NCBI GenBank assembly: GCA_023410295.1
Contig: JAEYPY010000193.1
Span: 1 to 12,935 of the forward strand
DNA from: Pseudomonadota bacterium
GTDB taxonomy: Bacteria; Pseudomonadota; Alphaproteobacteria; Caulobacterales; Aquidulcibacteraceae
Direction: 5' to 3'
Length of the DNA stretch: 12,935 bases
The notes beneath the pieces were generated by a model. The model was not told the origin of the DNA. It saw nothing but the letters and a program-made list of their open reading frames with translations, and did no database searches. A program made the position numbers and the translations under genes. Below are positions 1 to 9,054 of the stretch, piece after piece. Positions within the stretch are counted from its first letter, which is position 1. Each line of letters begins with the position of its first letter.

Positions 1-1
1 G

Positions 2-1606
2 TCGCAAGAGCGTGTGGCCGACCGAATCTTGTCGCGTACCGAACACGCGCTTGGCGAGGAGTTGTCGATCTTTCGATGGGTCGATAGCAGCCGCATCGAC
101 CGGCGTTGGTTCGTGGCGTTGATGGGCAACAACGGGGAACACAAGCTGCGCCAGCACGGGCTCGTCAGCCCCGATCGCAGCGGTGTCGTTCGCTTGCATG
201 ATATCGTTTTCGAAAGTGTGAAGCTACGGACGAAACTCGATGCTGACATGGATGAGTTGTTTGCAGAGAGCCTGAACGACTACATTGAGAGCGTCGCCTA
301 CAGCGATGATCTCGCGTTCACGTCGCTAGCGTTCACACTGGCGCCTAAGCTTGATGAGCTCGTTGGTTCAGGGCGTCCGGGCATTGCGTACGCATGGCTG
401 CGTTCCTGGGACGCTTATGAGCGAGAGCTCGATCGCTTGGGTGATCTAATGGAGCATGCAAAAGCTCTCGCGGCCAAAGGGGCGCCGCCCAGCAAAATCC
501 AGGTCGCAGTCGTTCTGGAGATAGCGGAGATCAAATATCGGCACCTGAAGGTGAGGGGGTCAACGACTGAGGCGAAGGATTGGCTGAAGAGTAGTCTCGC
601 CGCCTACGATGTGCTGGCCGCCATTCCCGGATTGGACCCACGTTCGGTCGCCGACATTTTGCATCACCGCGGCAAGGCGCTCAATCTCACCAACCAAAAG
701 CCGCAGGCGATCGAGGCGTTCGAAGCGGTGCTGGCGTTGGATCCCCGGTATCACGAATCGCGGCTACAGCTTGCGCGTCTCTATGCGAAAGATAAGCCTG
801 AGCGTGCGCTTGAACTGGCGAATGATGTGTTCAAGGCCGCGAGCGAGGGCTCGCGAGACGTTACAAGCTCGGTGTTGTTGGCGACCGCCGAGGCGCTGAC
901 GTGGGTCAAGCTGCCGGGCGCGCGCCGGCAATACATGGAGAAGTATGGCGACCTGATCGAAGCGCGCTTGATCGCCACGGTGGAGTCCGGCAGCGATCAG
1001 GCCTTCACCAACTTTGCGAGTGTCGGACGCGACTGGGCCTGGCATGAGCCAGAGCGGTACGCACACATCTACAAGTATATTCCCACGCGCGCGCTTGACG
1101 ACGTCAAGCGGGACAACGATCGCTTCACCTACGCCGATATTCGCCGAGAGGGCGCGGAGACGGCACTCAAGGACCCTGCCGCTAAAGAGGCGGCACGGAT
1201 TGAGGCGCTCGCTTTCTTCAAAGCAATGGAGAAGCCGAATGCATTTCAAGTGCAGAAGCTGGGGCAACTCTATGTGGAATGGGGCAAGTACAAGGAAGCG
1301 GTTGATACGCTTGAGGGCTTAACGCCCAGCGGCATCGACAGCTATCGCAAGCTATGGCTGTCAAAGGCCTACTTAGGCTTGGGGCGAAAGCAGGAGGCCT
1401 TCGTTCTGATCGACGAAGTGGTTAAGGCGACGCCCGATGAGGACACATTCGCCAGCACGTTCTATGCGCAGAGGTTTGAGACACGGCACGCACTGGGTGA
1501 TGCGGCGGCGCGCGAGGACATAGAGCGCGCCATTGAGCTCAGCACCTCAGACGCGCCGAAGCAGCGCCTGATCCGACGCAAAGAAGAAGTGTTCGGGAAG
1601 GCGTGA
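2..1606 (+). CDS. C-terminal part of a STAND/NLR-like protein with TPR repeats (5' end outside the window)
   Basis: The frame is open to the left edge, so this is probably the 3' part of a longer gene; a GTG at 14 exists but nothing marks it as the true start. Residues below count from that GTG. Residues 10-70 look like the winged-helix segment that follows the ATPase core in STAND proteins, ending in an LHD motif (RLHDIVFESVK). From about 80 on the protein is helical with TPR-like units: the clearest are 212-245 (alanine/leucine-rich, ending ALDP), 246-278, 412-436 and 444-475. The expected P-loop would lie upstream. The stop overlaps the next start by 4 bases (GTGA), so the gene is translationally coupled to the nuclease-STAND gene. 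Inference: a sensor or regulatory ATPase partner of that protein. A plain TPR scaffold is the alternative. STAND membership is an inference from the C-terminal layout only. Confidence 0.65.
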   Translation, partial: SQERVADRILSRTEHALGEELSIFRWVDSSRIDRRWFVALMGNNGEHKLRQHGLVSPDRSGVVRLHDIVFESVKLRTKLDADMDELFAESLNDYIESVAYSDDLAFTSLAFTLAPKLDELVGSGRPGIAYAWLRSWDAYERELDRLGDLMEHAKALAAKGAPPSKIQVAVVLEIAEIKYRHLKVRGSTTEAKDWLKSSLAAYDVLAAIPGLDPRSVADILHHRGKALNLTNQKPQAIEAFEAVLALDPRYHESRLQLARLYAKDKPERALELANDVFKAASEGSRDVTSSVLLATAEALTWVKLPGARRQYMEKYGDLIEARLIATVESGSDQAFTNFASVGRDWAWHEPERYAHIYKYIPTRALDDVKRDNDRFTYADIRREGAETALKDPAAKEAARIEALAFFKAMEKPNAFQVQKLGQLYVEWGKYKEAVDTLEGLTPSGIDSYRKLWLSKAYLGLGRKQEAFVLIDEVVKATPDEDTFASTFYAQRFETRHALGDAAAREDIERAIELSTSDAPKQRLIRRKEEVFGKA

Positions 1607-4600
1607 GCGTGTCGTCGCGTGGTGGATCACACGGCGGACGCGGATTCCGCTATCAGGATGCAGTTGCGGCGTGGCTGGCGGCGGCGTCCTGGGCCAACAC
1701 CTTCAGCTGGGGCATGGTCATCCCGGAGGGTGGCGACGACGTTGAGTTAGACGGCGTCGGTATTACCTTCGCGCAGGTGAAGAGCCGGCGCGCGCATTTA
1801 GGAGCATTTCCGCCATCTGAAGTCGCCAGCGTCATCAAGGACCTCTGGGATCGCTGCCAGGTCGTTGCGCCGGAGCGCCTGATTTTGGTGCTCGAGCGGG
1901 AAGTCCGCGATGAGCAACTCAAACCCTTTGCGTTCGAGGCGCTGCCGGCGAGCGTGCTCGACAAGCTGAACGGCGACGCGCGTGTAGCGAGCCTGGGTCC
2001 GAAGACGACAATCGTGGTTGCGCCGTCACCTCGAGAGCAGGCGGTTTGGATCATTGAGGCGCAGAGCAAGGTGACGCCGCTGGCGGCGCTCGTTTGTTAC
2101 GGCGAGCTCTTGAGCAAGCTTGGCGCGCTGGCCGACGCCAACGGCATGAAGTCGCCTGGCGAGTACGAAGGTCTTTCGCGATCAGACGCTGACGCACTCA
2201 TCACGGGGATTCTTGGCGCGCTCGATCCCGCCGCGCTCGAGGCCGCGGTCGCAGCCGGCTTGTGCGAGCCAGTCGATTTCATAACGCCGCTGAACGACCC
2301 GAATTTCTATTTGGGTGTCGATGTAGAGCCGGGCCACTTGGCGGCCGGGCTAGTGGCGGAACGACCTGAAGCGCGAGAACGGATCGCCGAGGCACTCGAG
2401 ACCCGCGGCAATGCGCTCGTTGTTGGTCCCTCGGGTGCGGGCAAGTCTGCACTCATGTGGGAAACGGCACGGGCGCTCCGGCACAGCGTGCGCTGGTTTC
2501 GCGTGCGCCGCCTGACAGCGGAAGACGTGCCAGTGCTTCGGCGCTTGGCGCAGACGTTCCGTGCAAACGACGCGAGCCCGATCGGCTTTGTTCTGGATGA
2601 TGTTGGCCGGCTTGGGCCTGAGGCCTGGAGTCAGCTTGCGCGCGAGACGCCAGCGCAGAGCGGTGTCGTGCTGCTGGGCTCTGTGCGGGAAGAAGATGTC
2701 TTCGTTCTGACCGAGCGCGGCCGGGCAAGCGAGATACGGCCTGACCCTGACGATGAGCTTGCCGAGCGCATGTGGCAGGCGCTGCGCGACGCGGGGCAAA
2801 CCGGATGGGGTGGTTGGCTCGAGCCATGGCAGCAGAGCAAGAAACTTCTGCTGGAGTATACGTTCATCCTGACCCAAGGCGAGCGCCTGGAGGCAGTGCT
2901 TCAGCAACAAGTGGCTGTTCGCGTCGCGGACTCGACACGTGACGATGAGATGGCCGTGCTCCGCGTGAGCGCCTGTGCGGGTGCGGCGGGCGCCCGATTG
3001 AACGTGAAGCGGCTCGGCGAAGTCCTAAACGTCGCAGAAGGCGCTATGGCGCGCTGTCTTCAACGCCTCATTGCCGAGCATCTGATCACTGAAGTGGAGC
3101 CGGGTGTCATCGGAGGTCTTCACCAGGTGCGCTCGGAAGGCCTGATGCGTGCAGCGCTCGCATCGCCCCCGCCCACTTATGCCCAGACGCTCGCTCGCGC
3201 GATGCGATCTGTCCCTGACGCCGATCTTGAGCGGCTCGTGAGCGATGCCCTGCTCAGGCGTGAGGCGTCACTTGAGGATGTGTATGCAGCCGCAAGGTCG
3301 CGCCTCAGCGACACCAAAGATGCCGGCGAGTTCGCCGCGATCCTGCGAGGCCTAGCGGGCGCCTACATTGCTTCACGCGTTTCGACCTGGCTGGACACGC
3401 CCGAGGTAAAGGCCATTCCCCGAACGCAGGTCACAAGCGCTGCGCGTATGGGCGTTGCGAAGATCGATTTGAGCGGGTTGCCGTGGCCGAAAGAAATGAT
3501 GCAGGCAGCGCAATCGTTGACGGCGCTTATGGGCGAGGGCGCGGATCCTCGCCACGGTTTTGTGGCGGACCTGCCTGAAGCGCTGCTTGCGGAGCTTGTC
3601 AGCGGCCCAGTTGGTCTTGCGGACCTCGAACGGATTTGTGCGGCGTTCATGGGCGGCGCATTGCCGCTATCGGTTCGTAGTGCGCTTGGCCAGCGCAGCG
3701 TCGACGTCGAGGGGGCGACGCTGGACGAACTTCGCGTGCTGCTGGGGACAATGGCCCACGTCGATCGCGATGTGGCGAAGCAATGGGTCGGCCAAGACAA
3801 GGAGCTCGTCCTCCTTAGGCGCATTGCGGCGGAGTGGCCTTGGGCGGGTGAGGCGGCGTCGCGCGAAGAGGAGGGCAGCATCGTTGCTGCTTGCGACTAT
3901 TGGTACGTTGCGCAGTCGCACCAGCCAAAGGTTCATGATGATGTTGGCGCGCTCTGCCAGGGCATGCTGTCGCTACTGCCGAGAGCGGACTTGGCGTGCA
4001 GCCGCGCGCTCGCCGTAAACGGAATGGTGGCGGGCTTTCCGCACCTGCCGATGGCCGATATGCGCATTCCACGAGAGAACCTGCCGGCGCAATCGCTGCC
4101 GGAGTGGAATAAGAGGTGGATCGCCGCAATCGCCGATCGTGTCGCGGCGGACAGTTATACAACCTATCTCCGTGATGCAGTTGCCTTGCTCGAGGCAGTG
4201 GCTCCATCACTAGCCGATGTTATGGATCGCCGCCTGCGCGGCAAAGCCGTGACGCCTGCGCAGATTAGCCGGGTCGATGGCCTACTCGCGCGCGCAAAAG
4301 ATTTGGCCCCGCCGCGATCTAGCATCGCCGAAGCGACAGGTTCGGGAGACGCTGACGTCATTCGGGAAGTGACTGCTTTTCAGCATGTGCTGTTCAGCTG
4401 TTGCGCCGATATAGTAGTGCGTTTCAATCAACTACCAGACAAGGCCGGTCTGGACATCGCCTGGCTGGACGATCTGCTGAAGAATATCGACGCGGTGGCC
4501 GCCCAAGAACCTTGGGGATTGCTCGGTCTGGGCGGGCCCCCTGAAAGCCTCTCGGTGTTGCGGACCCATGTTGAGCGGATCCGTCTGATCACCGGAGAAG

Positions 4601-5415
4601 CGGCAGCACGAAATCAGCCGCCAATACAAACCTGGGGCAAGCTGGCGTCGAGCGCGAAGACCGGCAATGCGCTTCGGCTAGTGGCGATGAACGCAAACAA
4701 CGCGGCCGCCAAGAGATTCGAAGATCGCAGGACGCAGATACAAAGCGTTGCAGCGCAGGCCTTTGCCGAGGCGCGCATTTTTGTGCGTCCGTATCCGGAG
4801 GGCGTTCTTCCGTGGCCCCCAGTAGAAGTCCTTGCGATGATAGACGCGGAGGATGCGCAAAGCGCGATGGTTGCCCTTGCGATGGCGCAACCCGCACTTC
4901 GTGCCGTGATCGAGCCCATTGTTCGCCTCACCTTGATGCCAGTGATCAATGGCGCCGCGGTGCCACGCTTTGCGCAATCGGGACATGACACACTCTTGAG
5001 TTTGCCAGGTCATTCGGCCAGCTGGGCCGAGAGCGAAGGCTATCGACTGGCTCGGCATCCTGCAGCGGATGCTTTCGATCTAGCAGGCGCGCTAGCTGGC
5101 GAACTTGCCTCAATGGACAAGCTGGCGCTGGGAGCGCCGGACCGCCCGACAGCAGAGCAGGACGTGCGGGCAACGGCGTCGCAGAAGTACGAAGAGGCGC
5201 TTACGGCTCTACAACACGCGGTCGCGCCGCTGGAGCAAGAGCTGGCCGAGGACGTGATGGCAATTGTGCGCGGCGTGCGGACAGGCGAGATTGATCTTCC
5301 TGGAGGTGCACAAAGGCAGCTCATGGGTGAGGAGAGCCAAGAAGCGGTCATAGTGGGCATGACGCTGGCGCTACTGATGCAGGCCGAACTCAGCACAGCG
5401 GCCCCGCCGCCATGA
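1603..5415 (+). CDS. DUF4297/Cap4-like nuclease fused to a STAND-type P-loop NTPase
   Basis: Large cytosolic-looking protein of 1270 residues with no signal peptide or membrane segment. The N-terminus carries GGRGFRYQDAVAAW (11-24), then PEGGDDVELD (41-50) and FAQVKSRR (56-63). This is the YQ...EGxDD...QVK pattern of DUF4297/Cap4-type PD-(D/E)xK nucleases; likely catalytic residues are D45/D46, Q58 and K60. An NTPase follows: Walker A GPSGAGKS (275-282), Walker B IGFVLDD (327-333) and a GSVRE segment (359-363) as in STAND ATPases. Residues 450-518 look like a winged-helix domain ending in LHQVRSE. The remaining roughly 750 residues are helix-rich and unassigned; by analogy with Avs-type proteins they would be the sensor. 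The start is ambiguous: GTG 1603 gives a GTGA overlap, but the SD-like GGGAAGG at 1595-1601 sits 7 bases before a second in-frame GTG at 1609. The stop overlaps the helicase start (ATGA). Role as a defence effector is inference. Confidence 0.8.
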   Translation: MSVSSRGGSHGGRGFRYQDAVAAWLAAASWANTFSWGMVIPEGGDDVELDGVGITFAQVKSRRAHLGAFPPSEVASVIKDLWDRCQVVAPERLILVLEREVRDEQLKPFAFEALPASVLDKLNGDARVASLGPKTTIVVAPSPREQAVWIIEAQSKVTPLAALVCYGELLSKLGALADANGMKSPGEYEGLSRSDADALITGILGALDPAALEAAVAAGLCEPVDFITPLNDPNFYLGVDVEPGHLAAGLVAERPEARERIAEALETRGNALVVGPSGAGKSALMWETARALRHSVRWFRVRRLTAEDVPVLRRLAQTFRANDASPIGFVLDDVGRLGPEAWSQLARETPAQSGVVLLGSVREEDVFVLTERGRASEIRPDPDDELAERMWQALRDAGQTGWGGWLEPWQQSKKLLLEYTFILTQGERLEAVLQQQVAVRVADSTRDDEMAVLRVSACAGAAGARLNVKRLGEVLNVAEGAMARCLQRLIAEHLITEVEPGVIGGLHQVRSEGLMRAALASPPPTYAQTLARAMRSVPDADLERLVSDALLRREASLEDVYAAARSRLSDTKDAGEFAAILRGLAGAYIASRVSTWLDTPEVKAIPRTQVTSAARMGVAKIDLSGLPWPKEMMQAAQSLTALMGEGADPRHGFVADLPEALLAELVSGPVGLADLERICAAFMGGALPLSVRSALGQRSVDVEGATLDELRVLLGTMAHVDRDVAKQWVGQDKELVLLRRIAAEWPWAGEAASREEEGSIVAACDYWYVAQSHQPKVHDDVGALCQGMLSLLPRADLACSRALAVNGMVAGFPHLPMADMRIPRENLPAQSLPEWNKRWIAAIADRVAADSYTTYLRDAVALLEAVAPSLADVMDRRLRGKAVTPAQISRVDGLLARAKDLAPPRSSIAEATGSGDADVIREVTAFQHVLFSCCADIVVRFNQLPDKAGLDIAWLDDLLKNIDAVAAQEPWGLLGLGGPPESLSVLRTHVERIRLITGEAAARNQPPIQTWGKLASSAKTGNALRLVAMNANNAAAKRFEDRRTQIQSVAAQAFAEARIFVRPYPEGVLPWPPVEVLAMIDAEDAQSAMVALAMAQPALRAVIEPIVRLTLMPVINGAAVPRFAQSGHDTLLSLPGHSASWAESEGYRLARHPAADAFDLAGALAGELASMDKLALGAPDRPTAEQDVRATASQKYEEALTALQHAVAPLEQELAEDVMAIVRGVRTGEIDLPGGAQRQLMGEESQEAVIVGMTLALLMQAELSTAAPPP

Positions 5416-8400
5416 CGCGCCCGCTTGCGCATGCAAAAATCGACGAGCTCGAACAGATTTTCGAGGAAGCCGTTGCTGAAGGCGACGACGCCAAGGTCGG
5501 CGCGGTTGCCGACGAGCTCACCAATCGCAATCCAGAGAAACCGCGCAATCAGCGCCTTGCGGATGCTGCGAAACGATACTTTGAAGAACCAGAGCCGCCC
5601 GAGGACGAACCCGAGGTGCGCGAGCAAATCGATTACGACGACCCAGCCCACTGGGTGAGCGAGGCCGCGGAGCAGGAGGGCCAGCGCGAGGTCGGGAGCG
5701 AGATCGAGAGTGCGATCGGGGCGGGTGACGACCTGCCGCCGCCCCGGCCGCCGAACAGAGAGCAATCGCCGCGTGCGCCGAACGCCGTCGGTGCGGCGCC
5801 CCCGCCGGCGCCCGATGCGATTTCGCGAGAAGAAGCGCTGCAGGTTCTGCGCGCGTGGACGGCGCTCGAAGTGCTGTCGCCCGCGTCTGTCTATCGCGTG
5901 CCAAAGGACATTGCCGACGGCTCGGAAGCGCGCATCGCCAAGCTCGACGAGAAGACCTTGCCTTGGGAGCGCAGCGAGAAAGCACGGCCGAATACGCGGC
6001 TCTTCTATCAGCTGGTGCTCGGCTCCATCCGCATGGAGGAGACTACTTCAAAACTCCTCGCGACGTTCGAGGACTACAACGAAAACGGTGGCCCGACGCC
6101 GGGCTATTCGCCGATCTGCATTGTGACAATCGACAGCAAAGGTTTGCCAGTCGGCGTTGAAGCGATCGCGGTGTCGAGCTTTGCCTGGGGCGTGCCGATC
6201 GCGCTCTCTAGAAATCTGAAGGCGCTCAGCGATTGGCCCAAATACGAAGAGGGCTTGCGCGATATCGTGCTCGCCCCGCTCACGAAGGCCGACGATGAAG
6301 GTGACGATCTTCCTGTCGATCGTCAGATGATCGCAGACGCGTACGCCAAGCTCATCGATGCGCTGCATCTGCCGGCGGAGCTCATCGTCGAACCGCAGTT
6401 TGCGATCCGCGTCTACCAGTTCTGGCGTGCTGAAGAGCCGCCCGAACCGCCGCCGATGGGGAGTTTCTTTCTCCGTGATCTGAGCTGGGCGCAGGAGATG
6501 GTGGCGAAGGGTCGCGAGCCCGAACTGCTGCGCAAGTACATGGGGATCGTTGCACCCGGCGTGCGCGCCGACGTTCGCCGCAACGATCCTATGACCGATA
6601 CGCTGGTTGCAGCCGGCGGAGCGCCGGCAGGGGCCTGGCCGGCAGTCGGGGGGCATCCGCTGGTGCTTCTGCAGCAAGCGGCGGTCAACGCGAGTGCGCG
6701 GATGCGGCTTCTGTCGGTCAATGGTCCGCCGGGAACAGGCAAGACAACGCTCTTACGCGATCTCATTGCGGCGAAGGTCGTAGAGCGCGCGGAACGCCTA
6801 GCCGAGTTCGATGATCCAGCGAGCGCTTTCACGAAGACGAGCCATACGCAAACGATCAACAAGACCGTATGTCGCCATCACACGGTCGATGCGAAGCTGA
6901 AGGGTTTCGAGATCGTGGTCGCGTCCTACAACAACAAGGCGGTTGAGAACGTCAGCGAGGCGCTGCCGCGGACGAGCGCCGCGTCCTTCGCCGCTGAAAT
7001 GAATTACTTTCGAACCGTTTCAGACAATGTCGCGCGCGGACTTGGCGAGGACAGCAAGTCGACGCAGCGCAGGGAGGATCCGCCAAGGGTGACGTGGGGT
7101 CTTGCTGCGGCGGTCCTTGGCAATTCGAGAAACCGTTACGCTTTCAGCCAATGCGCCTGGCGTGACTTCGACTTCGGCTTGCGCTCGCTGCTGATGGAGT
7201 TGAGCGGCGCGCCGCAGCGGATCGAAGTCAAAGACAAGGATACGGGCCGGATCGTCGAACGCCGCGCGCCTCGCATCGTCGAGCTCTCGCCGAAGCCCAC
7301 GAAGACGGCGTGGTCAAAGGCGCGTCAGGCTTTCAGGGCAACCCGCACGCAACTCAAACAGCGCATAGTTGCTCTCGAAGGTGGTCGCGCAGCCCTGGCC
7401 ACGAGAACTGGGGCTGCAACGCAGGTCGCGCAAGCGCGGCGCGCCGCGGGTCTCGCAGAACAGGATTGGGTCAGCGCCAACCTGGGTGCCAGTCAAATTG
7501 AAGACGCTCATGCCCAAGCGGTCGGCGCCTTTGAGACTGCACGTCAAGCGACCGCGGACGCAGCCGGCGCCAAGCCTCGCATGTTGGCGAGCATCTTCAG
7601 CGGGGCGCAAGCGCGAGCGTGGCGAGAACGCATGGATGCAGCCGAACTCGCACAAGTGCGCGCTGAGGCAAATTTGAAGCAGGCAAAGACGCGTTTGGTC
7701 GACAAGCAAGGTGAGCTGGAGCGTGCCCGCGCAAAGCAAACGCAAGCCGCCACAGCCGAAGCGGCCGCGCTCGCAGAGCTTTCGAAGTTCGACACTGCGC
7801 TCGATGCGGCGCGGACAATGTCAGGCGATCGCTTTGGCGACGCCGCGTTCTATGAGCGGCCGCCAGAAGACCTACAGCGCGATACAGCCTGGCTCGATCC
7901 CGAGACACAGCGCCTTCGCCGGCTGCTGTTCGAGCAAGCGATGGAGCTGCACCGTGTCTTCATCGAAGCCGCGGCGGGGCCCATTCGAAACAATCTCGAT
8001 CTCCTGTTTCGGACGTTCTACGGCAAGTCGGCCTGGGCTGCGGTCATGAAGGAGCGCATGGCCGACTTGTGGGCAACGTTCTTCTTGGTCGTGCCAGTGC
8101 TTTCGACCGCCTATGCGTCGATCGAGCGGATGCTGGGATATCTTGGCGAAGGCAGCATCGGTCTCTTGCTCTTAGACGAGTCCGGTCAGGCGCCGCCGCA
8201 GGCAGCGGTGGGCGCGATGATGCGATCCAGAAAAGTCGTGGTCGTAGGCGATCCACTGCAGCTGCCGCCTGTCGTGCCGCTGCCAACCGCGCTCTGCGAT
8301 CTGATTGCACGTGATTGCGGTGTCGATAGCGAGCGCTTCGTGGCCGCGAGCCGCGCTATCCCGCTGGTGGCTTCCGTGCAGACGCTGGCCGACAGCGCAT

Positions 8401-9029
8401 GCCAGCTGGGCACGCATCTCGAGACGATGGATGCCTGGATTGGTCTGCCGCTTCTCGTGCATCGCCGCTGCGCCGAGCCGATGTTCTCGCTGTCGAATCG
8501 GATGTCCTACGAGGGCATCATGGTCAACGGCCGAGGACGGAAACCCAGCGCCGTGCGTGACGTACTCGGGCCCTCGCGCTGGATGGATGTTCGGCCGAAC
8601 AGATGCATCGACAAATGGAGCGAAGCTGAAGGCGAGGCGCTGCTGCGCGAACTCGAACGCGTTGCGGCGGCGGGCCTTCCTTCGCCCGACATCTACATCA
8701 TCTCGCCGTTCCGGATCGTCGTGTTTCAGCTCCGGCAGTTGCTGCTGAAGCAGGATTTCTTGCGGCAGTGGACTTCAGAGCCGCGGCGCTGGGTGATGGA
8801 GCGAGTTGGCACGGTCTACACGGTGCAAGGCCGTGAAGCAGATACCGTGTTCCTGGTGATGGGCGCCGCAGAGCCGCATCAAAAGGGCGCCAGGAACTGG
8901 GCCGGCAATCCCGCCAACCAGCTCAACGTCGCCATCACTCGCGCAAAAGAGAACATCTACGTCATCGGCAATAGGTTCGAATGGGCGTCAGCAGGGCATG
9001 TGGCGGAGCTCGAGTTAGCACTTCCTTAG
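5412..9029 (+). CDS. Superfamily 1 (Upf1/Dna2-like) helicase with a coiled-coil insertion
   Basis: Protein of 1205 residues with a full set of SF1 helicase motifs: motif I NGPPGTGKTT (437-446), motif Ia-like SYNNKAVENV (505-514), motif II DESGQA (922-927), motif III GDPLQLPPV (946-954), a motif IV-like LVHRRC (1015-1020), motif V GTVYTVQGREADTV (1133-1146) and motif VI NVAITRAKENIYVIG (1172-1186). This is the AAA_11/AAA_12 layout of Upf1/Dna2/IGHMBP2-type ATP-dependent helicases. About 400 residues separate motifs Ia and II, and 632-800 of these are alanine-, glutamine- and charge-rich, predicting a long coiled coil. Residues 58-135 are acidic and proline-rich, probably a disordered linker; 140-400 form a helicase-associated region I cannot name. 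No nuclease motif follows motif VI, so cleavage may come from the upstream gene. The ATG lies inside the upstream stop (ATGA) with no clear SD before it, so translation probably depends on reinitiation. DNA versus RNA substrate cannot be told. Confidence 0.88.
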   Translation: MTRPLAHAKIDELEQIFEEAVAEGDDAKVGAVADELTNRNPEKPRNQRLADAAKRYFEEPEPPEDEPEVREQIDYDDPAHWVSEAAEQEGQREVGSEIESAIGAGDDLPPPRPPNREQSPRAPNAVGAAPPPAPDAISREEALQVLRAWTALEVLSPASVYRVPKDIADGSEARIAKLDEKTLPWERSEKARPNTRLFYQLVLGSIRMEETTSKLLATFEDYNENGGPTPGYSPICIVTIDSKGLPVGVEAIAVSSFAWGVPIALSRNLKALSDWPKYEEGLRDIVLAPLTKADDEGDDLPVDRQMIADAYAKLIDALHLPAELIVEPQFAIRVYQFWRAEEPPEPPPMGSFFLRDLSWAQEMVAKGREPELLRKYMGIVAPGVRADVRRNDPMTDTLVAAGGAPAGAWPAVGGHPLVLLQQAAVNASARMRLLSVNGPPGTGKTTLLRDLIAAKVVERAERLAEFDDPASAFTKTSHTQTINKTVCRHHTVDAKLKGFEIVVASYNNKAVENVSEALPRTSAASFAAEMNYFRTVSDNVARGLGEDSKSTQRREDPPRVTWGLAAAVLGNSRNRYAFSQCAWRDFDFGLRSLLMELSGAPQRIEVKDKDTGRIVERRAPRIVELSPKPTKTAWSKARQAFRATRTQLKQRIVALEGGRAALATRTGAATQVAQARRAAGLAEQDWVSANLGASQIEDAHAQAVGAFETARQATADAAGAKPRMLASIFSGAQARAWRERMDAAELAQVRAEANLKQAKTRLVDKQGELERARAKQTQAATAEAAALAELSKFDTALDAARTMSGDRFGDAAFYERPPEDLQRDTAWLDPETQRLRRLLFEQAMELHRVFIEAAAGPIRNNLDLLFRTFYGKSAWAAVMKERMADLWATFFLVVPVLSTAYASIERMLGYLGEGSIGLLLLDESGQAPPQAAVGAMMRSRKVVVVGDPLQLPPVVPLPTALCDLIARDCGVDSERFVAASRAIPLVASVQTLADSACQLGTHLETMDAWIGLPLLVHRRCAEPMFSLSNRMSYEGIMVNGRGRKPSAVRDVLGPSRWMDVRPNRCIDKWSEAEGEALLRELERVAAAGLPSPDIYIISPFRIVVFQLRQLLLKQDFLRQWTSEPRRWVMERVGTVYTVQGREADTVFLVMGAAEPHQKGARNWAGNPANQLNVAITRAKENIYVIGNRFEWASAGHVAELELALP

Positions 9030-9032
9030 CGC

Positions 9033-9046
9033 GCCGAGCCCTCGGC
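9033..9046. terminator. Possible weak bidirectional terminator hairpin
   Basis: The 25-base gap between the convergent helicase and PcfJ-like genes holds an inverted repeat, GCCGA and TCGGC around a 4-base GCCC loop. It is placed where both transcripts must end, but the stem is short and no T run follows on either strand, so it is not a clear intrinsic terminator. Confidence 0.2.
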
Positions 9047-9054
9047 CACGCCGA

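Noticed and set aside
14..16. GTG as the true start of the first gene
   Set aside because: The frame is open to the edge of the window and the protein begins within a domain that normally follows an ATPase core, so truncation is more likely.
5040..5765. Minus-strand open frame of 241 codons across the gene 2/gene 3 junction
   Set aside because: It lies antisense to two well-supported genes and their coupled junction; the serine/alanine-rich product has no domain and no SD support.
9030..9054. Strong intrinsic terminator between the convergent genes
   Set aside because: The only hairpin has a 5-base stem and no T run on either strand; it is listed only as a weak possibility.
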